NCBI GenBank assembly: GCA_023422695.1
Contig: JAFAGN010000064.1
Span: 1-61,168 of the forward strand
DNA: 61,168 nucleotides
Reading direction: 5' to 3'
Source: Pseudomonadota bacterium
GTDB lineage: Bacteria > Pseudomonadota > Alphaproteobacteria > Sphingomonadales > Sphingomonadaceae
Shown: positions 53,071-61,168 of the stretch, one piece after another
Layout of the letters: each line of letters begins with the position of its first letter
Position numbering within the stretch: position 1 is the first letter of the stretch
Made by a program: the position numbers and the translations under genes
Notes under the pieces: generated by a model
Database searches by the model: none
The model's input: the letters and a program-made list of their open reading frames with translations, nothing else
What the model was told of the DNA's origin: nothing

Positions 53071-54249
53071 GTGCCGCTGAAGGGAATACGAGTCCTCGAT
53101 TTCGGCCGCTACATCGCAGGTCCCTATTGTGCTGCGCTGCTCGGCGACTATGGCGCCGACGTCATCCGGATCGAGGCGCCGGGCGGAAACGACGACCGCT
53201 TTACGGTACCGGTCGCCGACGACGGATCGGGGGCGATGTTCCTGCAGATGAACCGGAACAAGCGCTGCCTGACACTGAAGCCGGGCAGCGTGGAGGGACG
53301 CGACATCGTGCGGCGACTGGTGGCGACCGCGGACGTCGTCGTTGCCAACCTGCCGTACGATGCGCTGGTCAAGCTGGGGCTCGATTTCGCCAGCCTGTCG
53401 GCGATCAATCCGCGGATCATCTTGGCCACCGCGTCGGCGTTCGGCAGCGAGGGACCGCTGGCGCAGAACGTCGGCTTCGATGCGGTGGGACAGGCGATGT
53501 CGGGGGCGGTCCATCTGACCGGGACACCCGACCAGCCATATCGCGCGCAGGTCAATTATGTCGATTTCGGTACTGCGCTGCACACCGCCTTCGGTGTCAT
53601 GCTGGCGATACGCGAGCGCGAAACAACAGGGCAGGGGCAATGCGTGTCGGGGTCGCTGCTCGGTACCGCGCTCGCTTTCTCGAATGCGCTGGCGATCGAC
53701 CATGCGCTCAACGGCATCGAACGCCAGCCGATCGGCAATCGCAGTTACAGCTCGGCACCGACCGACATTTTTCGGACCCGCGATGGTTGGATCGTGACGC
53801 AGATCGTGGGCAACGGCATCTTCGCCCGTTGGGCTAATCTTGTCGGGCGGGCTGACCTCATCGACGACCCGCGCTACGCCAGCGACATCTTGCGCGGCGA
53901 CAATGGCGAAGCGCTGAGCGTGATCATGCAGACATGGTGCATCGCGCGCAGCAGCGCCGATGCGATTGCCGAACTGGGCGCCGCCCGCGTCCCCGCGGCA
54001 CCAGTGCTGCGCGCAAGTGAGGCGCTGGCGCAGCCGCAGGTGGCCGCGATGGGGCTGGTCGAACCCGTCAATTATCCGGGCGCTCCGGCATCCGCGCCGA
54101 TCATCCGCGCACCAATCACTTTGTCGCAAAGTACCAAGGCTGCGCCCGGTCGCGCGCCGCAGGTTGGCGAGCATAGCGAGGCCATCCTGACCGAGCTTGG
54201 TTATGGTCCCGCAGAGATCGCAGCTTTGCGGGCGGCAAATATTATTTGA
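53071..54249 (+). CDS. CaiB/BaiF CoA-transferase family III
   Basis: About 392 residues: LKGIRVLDFGRYIAGPYCAA start, VIRIEAPGGNDDR, MFLQMNRNKRCLTLKP and FDAVGQAMSGAVHLTG, standard for family III transferases that move CoA between carboxylic acids such as carnitine, formyl and bile-acid derivatives. Substrate unknown. GTG at 53071 has GGGAGAG upstream; an ATG at 53053 would add six residues. Divergent from the amidohydrolase. Confidence 0.88.
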   Translation: MPLKGIRVLDFGRYIAGPYCAALLGDYGADVIRIEAPGGNDDRFTVPVADDGSGAMFLQMNRNKRCLTLKPGSVEGRDIVRRLVATADVVVANLPYDALVKLGLDFASLSAINPRIILATASAFGSEGPLAQNVGFDAVGQAMSGAVHLTGTPDQPYRAQVNYVDFGTALHTAFGVMLAIRERETTGQGQCVSGSLLGTALAFSNALAIDHALNGIERQPIGNRSYSSAPTDIFRTRDGWIVTQIVGNGIFARWANLVGRADLIDDPRYASDILRGDNGEALSVIMQTWCIARSSADAIAELGAARVPAAPVLRASEALAQPQVAAMGLVEPVNYPGAPASAPIIRAPITLSQSTKAAPGRAPQVGEHSEAILTELGYGPAEIAALRAANII

Positions 54250-54339
54250 CCGACGGGGGGTGGACGGCGGTGCCACACATCATTAAATACCGGTCAGTAT
54301 GAAATTGAGCCGCCCCGCAAACAACCCAGGAGTGCCAAG

Positions 54340-55215
54340 ATGAGCGATCAAGCCGAATATGTGCCGCCGAAGATCTGGACCTGGGACAAGGACAGCGGGG
54401 GGCGCTTTGCCAATATCAACCGCCCGATCGCGGGACCGACCCACGACAAGGATCTGCCGATCGGCAAGCATCCGCTTCAGCTGTACTCGCTCGGCACGCC
54501 GAACGGCGTCAAAGTCACCGTGCTGCTCGAGGAACTGCTGGCCGCGGGTCACGGCGGCGCCGAATATGACGCCTGGCTGATCAACATCGGGGAGGGCGAT
54601 CAGTTCTCGAGCGGCTATGTTGCCGCCAATCCGAACAGCAAAATCCCCGTGCTGGTCGATCATAGCGGTGCCGAGCCCATCCGCGTGTTCGAATCGGGTG
54701 CGATCCTGATCCACCTCGCCGAGAAATTCGGCGCGTTCCTGCCCACCGACACAGCGAAGCGCGCCGAAACGCTGTCCTGGCTGATGTGGCAGATGGGCAG
54801 CGCGCCGTTCTTGGGCGGAGGCTTTGGCCATTTCTATGCCTATGCGCCGACGAAGCAGGAATATCCGATCAATCGCTACGCAATGGAAGTGAAGCGCCAG
54901 ATGGATGTGCTCGACCGGCGACTGGCCGAAAGCGAGTATATCGCGGGCGCCGATTACACGATCGCCGACATGGCGATCTGGCCCTGGTATGGCGCGCTGG
55001 CCAAGGGACTGGTCTATGATGCGGGCGAGTTTCTGCAGGTGCATGAGTATAAGAATGTCCAGCGCTGGACCGATCAGCTCGCGACGCGCCCGGCGGTGAA
55101 ACGCGGGCGGATGGTCAACCGCGTGACCGGCGATCCGGCAAGTCAGCTCCGCGAACGGCATGACGCATCGGACTTCGACCTCAGGACCCAGGACAAGCTG
55201 GAGGCCACCGAATAG
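54340..55215 (+). CDS. yghU: YghU-like glutathione transferase / disulfide-bond oxidoreductase
   Basis: 291 residues with an N-terminal extension (YVPPKIWTWDKDSGGRFANI), a thioredoxin-like domain with the Nu-class TPNGVKV active site (LGTPNGVKVTVLLEELLA), PVLVDHSG, and a helical C-terminal domain (YIAGADYTIADMAIWPW). This is the YghU/YfcG Nu-class GST group, which reduces disulfides with two glutathione molecules. The RBS is AGGAG. A hairpin terminator follows. Confidence 0.9.
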   Translation: MSDQAEYVPPKIWTWDKDSGGRFANINRPIAGPTHDKDLPIGKHPLQLYSLGTPNGVKVTVLLEELLAAGHGGAEYDAWLINIGEGDQFSSGYVAANPNSKIPVLVDHSGAEPIRVFESGAILIHLAEKFGAFLPTDTAKRAETLSWLMWQMGSAPFLGGGFGHFYAYAPTKQEYPINRYAMEVKRQMDVLDRRLAESEYIAGADYTIADMAIWPWYGALAKGLVYDAGEFLQVHEYKNVQRWTDQLATRPAVKRGRMVNRVTGDPASQLRERHDASDFDLRTQDKLEATE

Positions 55216-55336
55216 TCGCAAATTGCGATCCAGGTCGATGCCGCGCGATTAGCATCTTGGTCATGATCGCGATCGCTACGCCGAATTGCGTGCGTTTGCC
55301 GAGCGCGAGCAGCGGCGCGTCCTTGTAAATTACGCA

Positions 55337-55368
55337 AAAGCGGCGTCGATCATTTTCGACGCCGCTTT
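55337..55368 (+). terminator. Terminator downstream of the GST gene
   Basis: AAAGCGGCGTCGA (55337-55349) and TCGACGCCGCTTT (55356-55368) are perfectly complementary around a six-base loop, followed by CATTTC. It separates the GST gene from the TadE gene. Confidence 0.8.
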
Positions 55369-55394
55369 CATTTCGGCGCGCCATGCTGATGGGC

Positions 55395-55838
55395 ATGACG
55401 GCTCCATCTCCATATCCCAGGCATCGCGGACGAAAGACCCCGAACGGACGTGCATTGGCCAGCGAGGAGCGCGCCGCCGCCATTGTCGAGATGGCGCTGG
55501 TGCTGCCCTTGCTGCTGATGCTGCTGATGGGGATGCTGGTCTATGGTCAGTATTTCATGCTGGCGCACAGCGTGCAGCAGGCCGCCAACGACGGCGCGCG
55601 CGCCGCGATCGTCGGACTCGACGCGGCGGATCGCAGTGCGGCGGCGACGCGCGCGGTCGCGCGCAGCCTGCAGACGGTCAGCGGAGCGCACAGCGTCGCG
55701 GTGTCCGAAACGAGCGAGGCAATCACGGTCGCGGTCACTTTTACCGCCCCTGAGGACAGCTTTCTGCGCTCGGCGCTGGTGCCGTCGCCGACCAATGTCA
55801 TTCGCTCGCGCGCGACCTTTGAATTGCCGATGGATTGA
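55395..55838 (+). CDS. TadE-family pilus assembly protein
   Basis: About 147 residues: a short head, a pseudopilin-like hydrophobic segment preceded by conserved Glu (SEERAAAIVEMALVLPLLLM), and a soluble C-terminal domain (ITVAVTFTAPEDSFLRSALV). TadE/TadF are minor pseudopilins of the Flp/Tad pilus. No tad secretion ATPase or Flp pilin gene is in the window. Stop and next ATG overlap as TGATG. Confidence 0.85.
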   Translation: MTAPSPYPRHRGRKTPNGRALASEERAAAIVEMALVLPLLLMLLMGMLVYGQYFMLAHSVQQAANDGARAAIVGLDAADRSAAATRAVARSLQTVSGAHSVAVSETSEAITVAVTFTAPEDSFLRSALVPSPTNVIRSRATFELPMD

Positions 55839-57469
55839 TGATGATTTTGGTCGAAGCCCTCCGCACCCTGGTCCGCGACAGCCACGCCGGGATCAGCATC
55901 GCAACCGCCTTTGCCATGACGATGCTGATCGGCGCTGCGGCCTTGGCGGTCGATATCGGCTCGCTCTATCTCGACCGCCGCAAACTGCAGGGGATCGCCG
56001 ATGCCGCAGCCATGGCGGCGGCAGGCAGGCCGGGCGAGGAGCAGACGGCCGCCCTGCGGATTATTGCGGCCAACTGCGATTGCGGCATCCAGATCGCGGC
56101 GCTCACCACCGGCACCTATACCCCCGAAAAGACGGTCGCAGCCGAGCAGCGCTTCGTGCCCGGCGGTGCTTCGGCCAATGCGGTGCAGATCAGCCTGACC
56201 CGCGACCGCCCGCTCTATTTCGGACGGTTTTTGACCGGGAAGAGCAAAACGGTCATCCGCGCCACCGCGACCGGAGCGCGGCGCGGTTATGCGGCTTTTT
56301 CGCTCGGATCGCGCGTAGCAGCGGTAAACGGCGGCCTGCCCAACGCGCTACTGTCGGGGCTGACGGGCAGCGAGCTCGGCCTGTCGCTGATGGATTACAA
56401 CGCGCTCGCCAGCACCGACATCGACCTGCTCGCCTTCTCCGACGCGCTGCGTACCGAAATCGATGCCGATGTGCTGACCTTTGGCCAGACGCTCGACAGC
56501 CACGTCACACTGCCGCAGGTCGTTTCGGCGCTCGCCAGTGCCTCGGACGGGCAGGCGGTCGGGGTGCTCGAACATATCGCGGATCGCGCCCTGCCGCGCA
56601 GCCTGCTGCCTTCGCGCGCGATCGATCTGGGGCCACGATCATCGAGCATCCGCATTGACCCCGCCAATCCGGTCAAGGTCAACGCCTTGAGCCTGCTGCG
56701 CGCGATGCTGTTGCTGAGCAACGCCAACCGCCAGGTCGATCTGTCGGTTGCCAGCAGCCTGCCCGGCGGTTCGGGGATCGATATTGCGCTGCTGATTGGC
56801 GAGCCGCCCGTCCATTCACCGCTCATCGCGGTCACCGATACCAATCAGGTTGTCGTGCGCACAGCTCAGGTGCGGCTCAAGATCGATGCCCGGGTGCAAG
56901 CGCCGCTTGCCAGCGTCCACGTCCCGGTGCTGGCCGAACTGGGGTCGGCGTCGGCGCGGATTTCGGACATCGATTGCGGCCCGAACAGCAGCGCAGCGGT
57001 ATCGCTCGGGGTGGTGACCTCACCCGCGATGTTGGCGATCGGCACCGTCGACGCCGCCGATTTCCAGGACATGAAACGCCCGCTCGATCCCAGGCCGGCG
57101 CGGGTCGTCAAACTGCCGCTGGCCAGCGTCGATGCCGAGGCCGAACTGGTGCTGTCGGACCTGGCCGAAAAACAGGTCGCCTTTTCGCGCCGCGATATCG
57201 ACGACGGACAGGTGAAAACCGTGTCGAGCAGCGGCATGGTCGCGGGCGCCGCCAAATCGCTCTCCGACCGCATGGACCTACGCGTCAATGTGCTGGGGAT
57301 CGGCCTCAACCTCAACGCGCTGCGAACCACGGTCGGGGACAGCGTTGCGCTCGCGGCGCCGGTGCTCGACACGATAATCGGCGACCTCACCGGATTGCTC
57401 GGCATCCACCTTGGACAGGCCGATGCACGGGTCAACGCGCTGCGCTGCGGCAAGGCAAAGCTGGTCTGA
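55838..57469 (+). CDS. TadG-family pilus assembly protein
   Basis: 543 residues: an N-terminal TadG segment (HAGISIATAFAMTMLIGAAA with one membrane helix and AVDIGSLYLDRRKLQGIAD), then a long beta-rich extracellular domain with no von Willebrand factor A motif visible. Likely surface- or pilus-associated. Translationally coupled to the TadE gene. Confidence 0.8.
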   Translation: MMILVEALRTLVRDSHAGISIATAFAMTMLIGAAALAVDIGSLYLDRRKLQGIADAAAMAAAGRPGEEQTAALRIIAANCDCGIQIAALTTGTYTPEKTVAAEQRFVPGGASANAVQISLTRDRPLYFGRFLTGKSKTVIRATATGARRGYAAFSLGSRVAAVNGGLPNALLSGLTGSELGLSLMDYNALASTDIDLLAFSDALRTEIDADVLTFGQTLDSHVTLPQVVSALASASDGQAVGVLEHIADRALPRSLLPSRAIDLGPRSSSIRIDPANPVKVNALSLLRAMLLLSNANRQVDLSVASSLPGGSGIDIALLIGEPPVHSPLIAVTDTNQVVVRTAQVRLKIDARVQAPLASVHVPVLAELGSASARISDIDCGPNSSAAVSLGVVTSPAMLAIGTVDAADFQDMKRPLDPRPARVVKLPLASVDAEAELVLSDLAEKQVAFSRRDIDDGQVKTVSSSGMVAGAAKSLSDRMDLRVNVLGIGLNLNALRTTVGDSVALAAPVLDTIIGDLTGLLGIHLGQADARVNALRCGKAKLV

Positions 57470-57566
57470 TCCGTCATATCGGCGCCGGACCGGAGGCAGT
57501 TTTTGGCCAACCGCTGCACGAAGCTCCCAAAATGGTCGCAAGGTAAACGCAACAGGGGAGGCGAGG

Positions 57567-58463
57567 GTGACGACAGCCCGGGAACCAGAGCGTGTTTCGG
57601 CGGCCGATTTCATTCGCGGCTTTGCCAACTGGCGCCTGCAATCGGCGCGCAGGCCGGTGGTGGTTACGCATCACGGCAAGGACGCGCATGTCCTGATCTC
57701 GCTCGATGACTATCGGCGGCTTGATAGGGACGAAGCGGAGGTCGCCGGGACCGCCAACCGGTTGCAACAGTCGCTCGCCGGGCTGGTCGAATCGATCCGT
57801 GACGGGGTGATCCTGATCGACCGCCAATGGCGGATCGCCGCGGTCAATCCGGCGGCATCGGATCTGCTCGAACGGTCATGTGCCGATCTGATCGGCGTAT
57901 TGCTGACGACCGCCCTGCCGCGTCTAGCCGGCAGTCTGCTGGCGCAGCACCTGGTCCGTCTGATCGATCATCGCGAGCGATTTTCCGGCGAAGTTCCCGA
58001 TATCTTGCGGCCGCGCCAGTGGCTGCGCATCGATTTGCTACCGACCCCGATCGGTGGCGCGCTGGTCCTGCGCGACGTCAGCCAGTCCATCGACGACTTC
58101 GCGGTGAGCGACGCGCGGCAGGCGCTGCTCGACGCTGTCGAGGCCGAGGGGGCGATCGGACACGCGCGCATCTCGGTTCGCGAAACGGTCGAGGCGGCGA
58201 ACGGCACCTTGCTGAACATGCTCGGAGTGGATGCCACTGCGATCCGGCGCGTGCGCTTTTCCGCCCTGCTCGGCGTCGGTCAGCGCGCCATGTTTGCCGA
58301 GGCGCTGGAAGCCGTGTTCCGCTCCGGCCAAACGGCGCAGATCGCATCGCAGCTTGTGACGCGCGACGGCGCCGCGATCGATGTCGCGCTGACGATCGCC
58401 GAAATACGCGGTCGCTACGCCAGCGATGGTGCCGTCGTTCTGGTCACCCGAAGTACCAACTAA
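57567..58463 (+). CDS. Phd/YefM-like domain fused to PAS domains
   Basis: 298 residues from a GTG with GGGGAGGCGAGG upstream. Residues about 9-52 (VSAADFIRGFANWRLQSARR, VVVTHHGKDAHVLISLDDYR) follow the Phd/YefM antitoxin fold. The rest is one PAS domain (about 68-180, DGVILIDRQWRIAAVNPAAS) and a second PAS-like region (about 190-290, ATAIRRVRFSALLGVGQRAM). No kinase, HD-GYP or GGDEF follows. A one-component DNA-binding sensor is the simplest reading. Confidence 0.75.
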   Translation: MTTAREPERVSAADFIRGFANWRLQSARRPVVVTHHGKDAHVLISLDDYRRLDRDEAEVAGTANRLQQSLAGLVESIRDGVILIDRQWRIAAVNPAASDLLERSCADLIGVLLTTALPRLAGSLLAQHLVRLIDHRERFSGEVPDILRPRQWLRIDLLPTPIGGALVLRDVSQSIDDFAVSDARQALLDAVEAEGAIGHARISVRETVEAANGTLLNMLGVDATAIRRVRFSALLGVGQRAMFAEALEAVFRSGQTAQIASQLVTRDGAAIDVALTIAEIRGRYASDGAVVLVTRSTN

Positions 58464-58510
58464 GCCACCCCCATACTGGACAAGGCGCGCCGACTGGCGC
58501 AATCATCGGG

Positions 58511-58550
58511 AAACGGCGAGTTGCAAGTCGCAACTTGCCGTTTACGTAAA
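58511..58550. promoter_or_regulatory. Hairpin and palindrome upstream of the acyl-CoA dehydrogenase gene
   Basis: AAACGGCGAGTTGC (58511-58524) and GCAACTTGCCGTTT (58530-58543) form a 14-bp stem with one G-U pair, directly followed by the perfect palindrome TTTACGTAAA (58541-58550). The stem may terminate the PAS gene; the TTTACGTAAA box resembles operators of fatty-acid or branched-chain catabolism repressors, though the regulator cannot be named from this. Confidence 0.5.
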
Positions 58551-58597
58551 GGTGAGCGCGCAGTATAAGCGCGGCATTATCCGATGGGAGATTCGTG

Positions 58598-59791
58598 ATG
58601 GACATGGAATTCAGCCCCGAAGATCTCGCCTTCCAGCAGGAAGTGCGCGACTTCATCGCCGAAAATTACCCCGCCGAGCTGCGCGCAAAGCAGGACGAAG
58701 GCGAAGAGATGTCCAAGGAGGATTTCCTCGTCTGGCATAAGATTTTGCACAAAAAGGGCTGGATCGCGCCTGCATGGCCGGTCGAATATGGCGGCACCGG
58801 CTGGACCCCGACGCAGCGTTTCATCTGGTCGGAAGAAACTGCGCGCGCGGACTGTGTCCGCCTGATGCCCTTTGGCCTCGCGATGGTCGGGCCGGTGATC
58901 TACACCTTTGGCACTCCCGAGCAGAAAGCCCATTTCCTGCCGCGCATCCTGTCGGGCGAGGATTGGTGGTGTCAGGGTTATTCGGAACCCGGCTCGGGCA
59001 GCGATCTTGCCTCGCTCCGCACGACGGCCGTCCGCGACGGCGACGATTACATCGTCAACGGGCAAAAAACGTGGACCACGCTGGCGCAGCACGCCGACTG
59101 GGGCTTTTTCCTGGTCCGCACCGACAAGGATGCCAAGCAGCAGGAGGGCATTTCGTTCCTGCTGATCGACATGAAATCACCCGGCATCACCGTGCGCCCG
59201 ATCATCACGCTGGGCGGCGAGCATGAGGTCAACGAAGTGTGGCTGGAGGATGTTCGTGTCCCCGTCGCCAATCGCGTTTACGAAGAGAATAAGGGCTGGA
59301 CCTGCGCCAAGTTCCTGCTCGCGCACGAACGCACCGGCATCGCCGGGGTCGCGGCGTCGAAGCGCGGGATCGAGAAGGTGAAGGCGATCGCCCGCACCGA
59401 ACTTGACGGCGACAAGCCGCTGCTCGCCAATGCGTTCTTCAAGCGCAAAGTTGCCGAGCTGGAAGTCGATCTCGCGGCGCTCGAATTCACCGAACTGCGC
59501 AGCCTGGCCGGTCCGAACGCCGGACGTGGCCCAGGGCCGGAATCGAGCCTGCTCAAGATCAAGGGCTCGGAAATCCAGCAGCGGCTGACCGAACTCAGCC
59601 TGGAAGCGGTCGGCCATTATGGCGCCCCCTATTTCCGCGGTTTCGGCGAGGGCGATAACGAGCATCCGATCGGGCCCGACTATGCCCATCGCGCCGCGCC
59701 GACCTATTTCAACATGCGCAAGACGACGATCTATGGCGGATCGAACGAGATCCAGCGCAACATCATCGCGAAGATGGTTTTGGGTCTTTGA
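58598..59791 (+). CDS. Acyl-CoA dehydrogenase
   Basis: 397 residues, FAD-dependent beta-oxidation type: FSPEDLAFQQEVRDFI N-terminal helices, YSEPGSGSDLASL, and TIYGGSNEIQRNII at the C-terminus. The catalytic base in this subgroup is not evident by eye. The ATG at 58598 is spaced seven bases from GGGAG. A second, diverged dehydrogenase follows 107 bp later; such tandem pairs often form heteromeric (FadE-like) enzymes for steroid or branched acyl-CoA. Confidence 0.9.
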   Translation: MDMEFSPEDLAFQQEVRDFIAENYPAELRAKQDEGEEMSKEDFLVWHKILHKKGWIAPAWPVEYGGTGWTPTQRFIWSEETARADCVRLMPFGLAMVGPVIYTFGTPEQKAHFLPRILSGEDWWCQGYSEPGSGSDLASLRTTAVRDGDDYIVNGQKTWTTLAQHADWGFFLVRTDKDAKQQEGISFLLIDMKSPGITVRPIITLGGEHEVNEVWLEDVRVPVANRVYEENKGWTCAKFLLAHERTGIAGVAASKRGIEKVKAIARTELDGDKPLLANAFFKRKVAELEVDLAALEFTELRSLAGPNAGRGPGPESSLLKIKGSEIQQRLTELSLEAVGHYGAPYFRGFGEGDNEHPIGPDYAHRAAPTYFNMRKTTIYGGSNEIQRNIIAKMVLGL

Positions 59792-59797
59792 TGAGCG

Positions 59798-59887
59798 CGT
59801 CGCCCCCGCAAAGGCGGGGGCCGCAATCGGCCTTGCCTATCACCGCAGTGTAAAACGACAGCGGCCCCCGCCTTTGCGGGGGCGACG
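59798..59887. repeat. GTCGCCCCCGCA palindromic element, copy 2
   Basis: Arms 59798-59824 and 59861-59887 are exact inverted copies over 27 bases around a 36-base loop. It fills the gap between the two acyl-CoA dehydrogenase genes and ends 11 bases before the second ATG, where it could block or couple translation. Confidence 0.82.
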
Positions 59888-59898
59888 AGGACATAAAG

Positions 59899-61038
59899 AT
59901 GGATTTCACCTACACCGAAACGCAGGACATGATCCGCGATACGCTCGCGCGCTTCCTGAGCGACACTTATGATTTTGAGACGCGCCAGAAGTTCATCAAT
60001 TCGGACAGCGGCCGCGATCCGGCGATCTGGACCGCGCTGGCGCAGGAACTGGGCATGTTGGGCGCGCCGTTCGCCGAGGAGCATGGCGGCCTCGGTGGCG
60101 GCGCGCTCGAAAATGCGATCGTCATGGAAGAACTTGGCAAGGTCATCGGGATCGAGCCCTATCTGCCGACCGTCGTCATCGCCGGCGGCGCGCTGAAAGC
60201 CGTTGGCGGCACGCAGGCCGACGCGATGATCCCCGAGATTATCGCGGGCAATGCGATCATCGCCTTTGCCTATGCCGAGCCGCAGGGTCGATACGACCTC
60301 GCCAATCTCCGCACCACGGCAAAGAAGGACGGCGCCGGCTATGTGCTGAACGGCCATAAGGGCGTTGTGTATGCAGCGCCGTGGGCAACGCATCTGCTCG
60401 TGACCGCGCGCACCGGTGGCGGCCAGCGCGACCGGGAAGGCGTGTCGCTGTTCCTGATCGACGCCAATTTGCCGGGCATCGTCCGCCGCGACTATCCGAC
60501 CGTCGACGGCAACCGCGCGTCCGAAATCTATTTCGAAAATGTCGCGATCCCGGGCGACGCACTGCTCGGCGGCGAAGGCACCGGCCTGTCGCTGGTTGAA
60601 CAGATCGTCGACGAGGCGACTGTCGCGGTGTGCGCGGAGGCGACCGGCGTGATGCAAAAGCTGCACGAAGGCACGCTGGAATATACCCAGCAGCGCAAGC
60701 AGTTCGGGGTACCGATCGCCAAGTTCCAGGTACTCCAACACCGCATGGTCGACATGTTCATGGAAGTCGAACAAGCGCGTTCGATGACGATCATGGGTGT
60801 GTTGAAGCTGGGGCTTCCCGCGAACGAACGCATGGCGGCGGTATCAGCCGCCAAGGCCAAGGTTGCGCGCGGCGCGAATTTTGTTGGGCAGAATGCGATC
60901 CAGACGCATGGCGGCATCGGCATCACGCAAGAGCTGGCGATCGGGCATTATTTCAAGCGCGCCACGATGATCGAGGGCCAGTTCGGTAGCCACGACTATC
61001 ACATGGACCGTTACGAACGGTTGGTGCTGGCGGATTGA
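59899..61038 (+). CDS. Acyl-CoA dehydrogenase
   Basis: 379 residues: FTYTETQDMIRDTLARFL, FAYAEPQGRYDLANL in place of the usual SGSD-type FAD-binding segment, and QTHGGIGITQELAIGHYFKR at the C-terminus. The altered FAD region suggests it works as the partner of the preceding dehydrogenase in a heterotetramer, as in FadE-type alpha2beta2 enzymes of actinobacteria and sphingomonads. GAGGACATAAAG precedes the ATG. Confidence 0.88.
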   Translation: MDFTYTETQDMIRDTLARFLSDTYDFETRQKFINSDSGRDPAIWTALAQELGMLGAPFAEEHGGLGGGALENAIVMEELGKVIGIEPYLPTVVIAGGALKAVGGTQADAMIPEIIAGNAIIAFAYAEPQGRYDLANLRTTAKKDGAGYVLNGHKGVVYAAPWATHLLVTARTGGGQRDREGVSLFLIDANLPGIVRRDYPTVDGNRASEIYFENVAIPGDALLGGEGTGLSLVEQIVDEATVAVCAEATGVMQKLHEGTLEYTQQRKQFGVPIAKFQVLQHRMVDMFMEVEQARSMTIMGVLKLGLPANERMAAVSAAKAKVARGANFVGQNAIQTHGGIGITQELAIGHYFKRATMIEGQFGSHDYHMDRYERLVLAD

Positions 61039-61047
61039 TCCGGCGAG

Positions 61048-61130
61048 CCCCTCTCCGACGGGGAGGGGCGTCGAGGATGATGGCAGATTGCGACCAAAAC
61101 CAGCCGTCGCCCCCGCGAAGGCGGGGGGCG
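61048..61130. repeat. Palindromic repeat pieces at the window end
   Basis: A small hairpin CCCCTCTCCGACGGGGAGGGG at about 61049-61069 and one arm of the GTCGCCCCCGCG element (about 61105-61130) follow the second acyl-CoA dehydrogenase gene. The element is cut off by the window end. Confidence 0.55.
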
Positions 61131-61168
61131 CTGTCGTTCTACCCAGCAACGCCGGATTAGGCCGATGG

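Noticed and set aside
52954..54276. Extension of the amidohydrolase frame to 54276
   Set aside because: The extra 450 codons are antisense to the CoA-transferase gene; the signal peptide at 52929 marks the real start.

Overview
This 61-kb window has about 64 % G+C chromosomal DNA of an alphaproteobacterium, almost certainly order Sphingomonadales and most like Sphingopyxis/Sphingomonas. The reasons are the split F0 ATP synthase operon with b' and b subunits, GcrA, the pyrF-trpF-trpB-trpA-accD gene order, MetZ, and several families of dispersed palindromic repeats. I read the sequence directly and ran no database search.

Left core (1-31.2 kb). A minus-strand operon carries purB, a LapA-domain gene, pyrF, trpFBA and accD (pyrimidine, tryptophan, purine and fatty-acid synthesis). 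Next come two tandem secreted proteins (one with EF hands), a Rnk-like factor, radC, an outer-membrane-lipid operon (ydbH-ynbE-ydbL) and the F0 genes atpI-B-E-F'-F. These are followed by an SDR gene, uvrC, a thioesterase, recO, leuB, metZ, apaG, a LysR regulator, a beta-lactamase-fold hydrolase, parE, a beta-barrel protein, a second thioesterase, gcrA, an ABC permease, hspQ and a Yip1-like protein.

Integrated island (31274-49504). A perfect 22-bp direct repeat marks both ends. The right copy is the 3' end, including CCA, of a tRNA-Ser(CGA) gene. The island starts with a tyrosine integrase. It carries many tiny overlapping genes, two AlpA/excisionase-like genes, two helix-turn-helix regulators, a five-gene minus-strand cassette facing an XRE regulator across palindromic operators, an SRAP protein, a DUF4760-like membrane protein and an SNase-like protein. 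At the right end are the remains of a large virion/ejection protein that looks broken in two. I see no terminase, portal, capsid, replication or lysis gene, so this is a decayed prophage or a satellite-like element.

Right core (49.5-61.2 kb). A TolB-propeller/amidohydrolase, a CoA-transferase, a YghU-like glutathione transferase, a TadE/TadG pair, a protein joining a Phd-like N-terminus to PAS domains, and two acyl-CoA dehydrogenases.

The most unusual items are a roughly 100-nt transcription unit in the island (TTGACA promoter, strong Shine-Dalgarno, 10-codon ORF, hairpin terminator), the Phd-like/PAS fusion next to TadE/TadG, the operator palindrome touching the start codon of the XRE gene, and the fractured virion protein with an SNase-like head. 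None of these can be called a proven new system from sequence alone.
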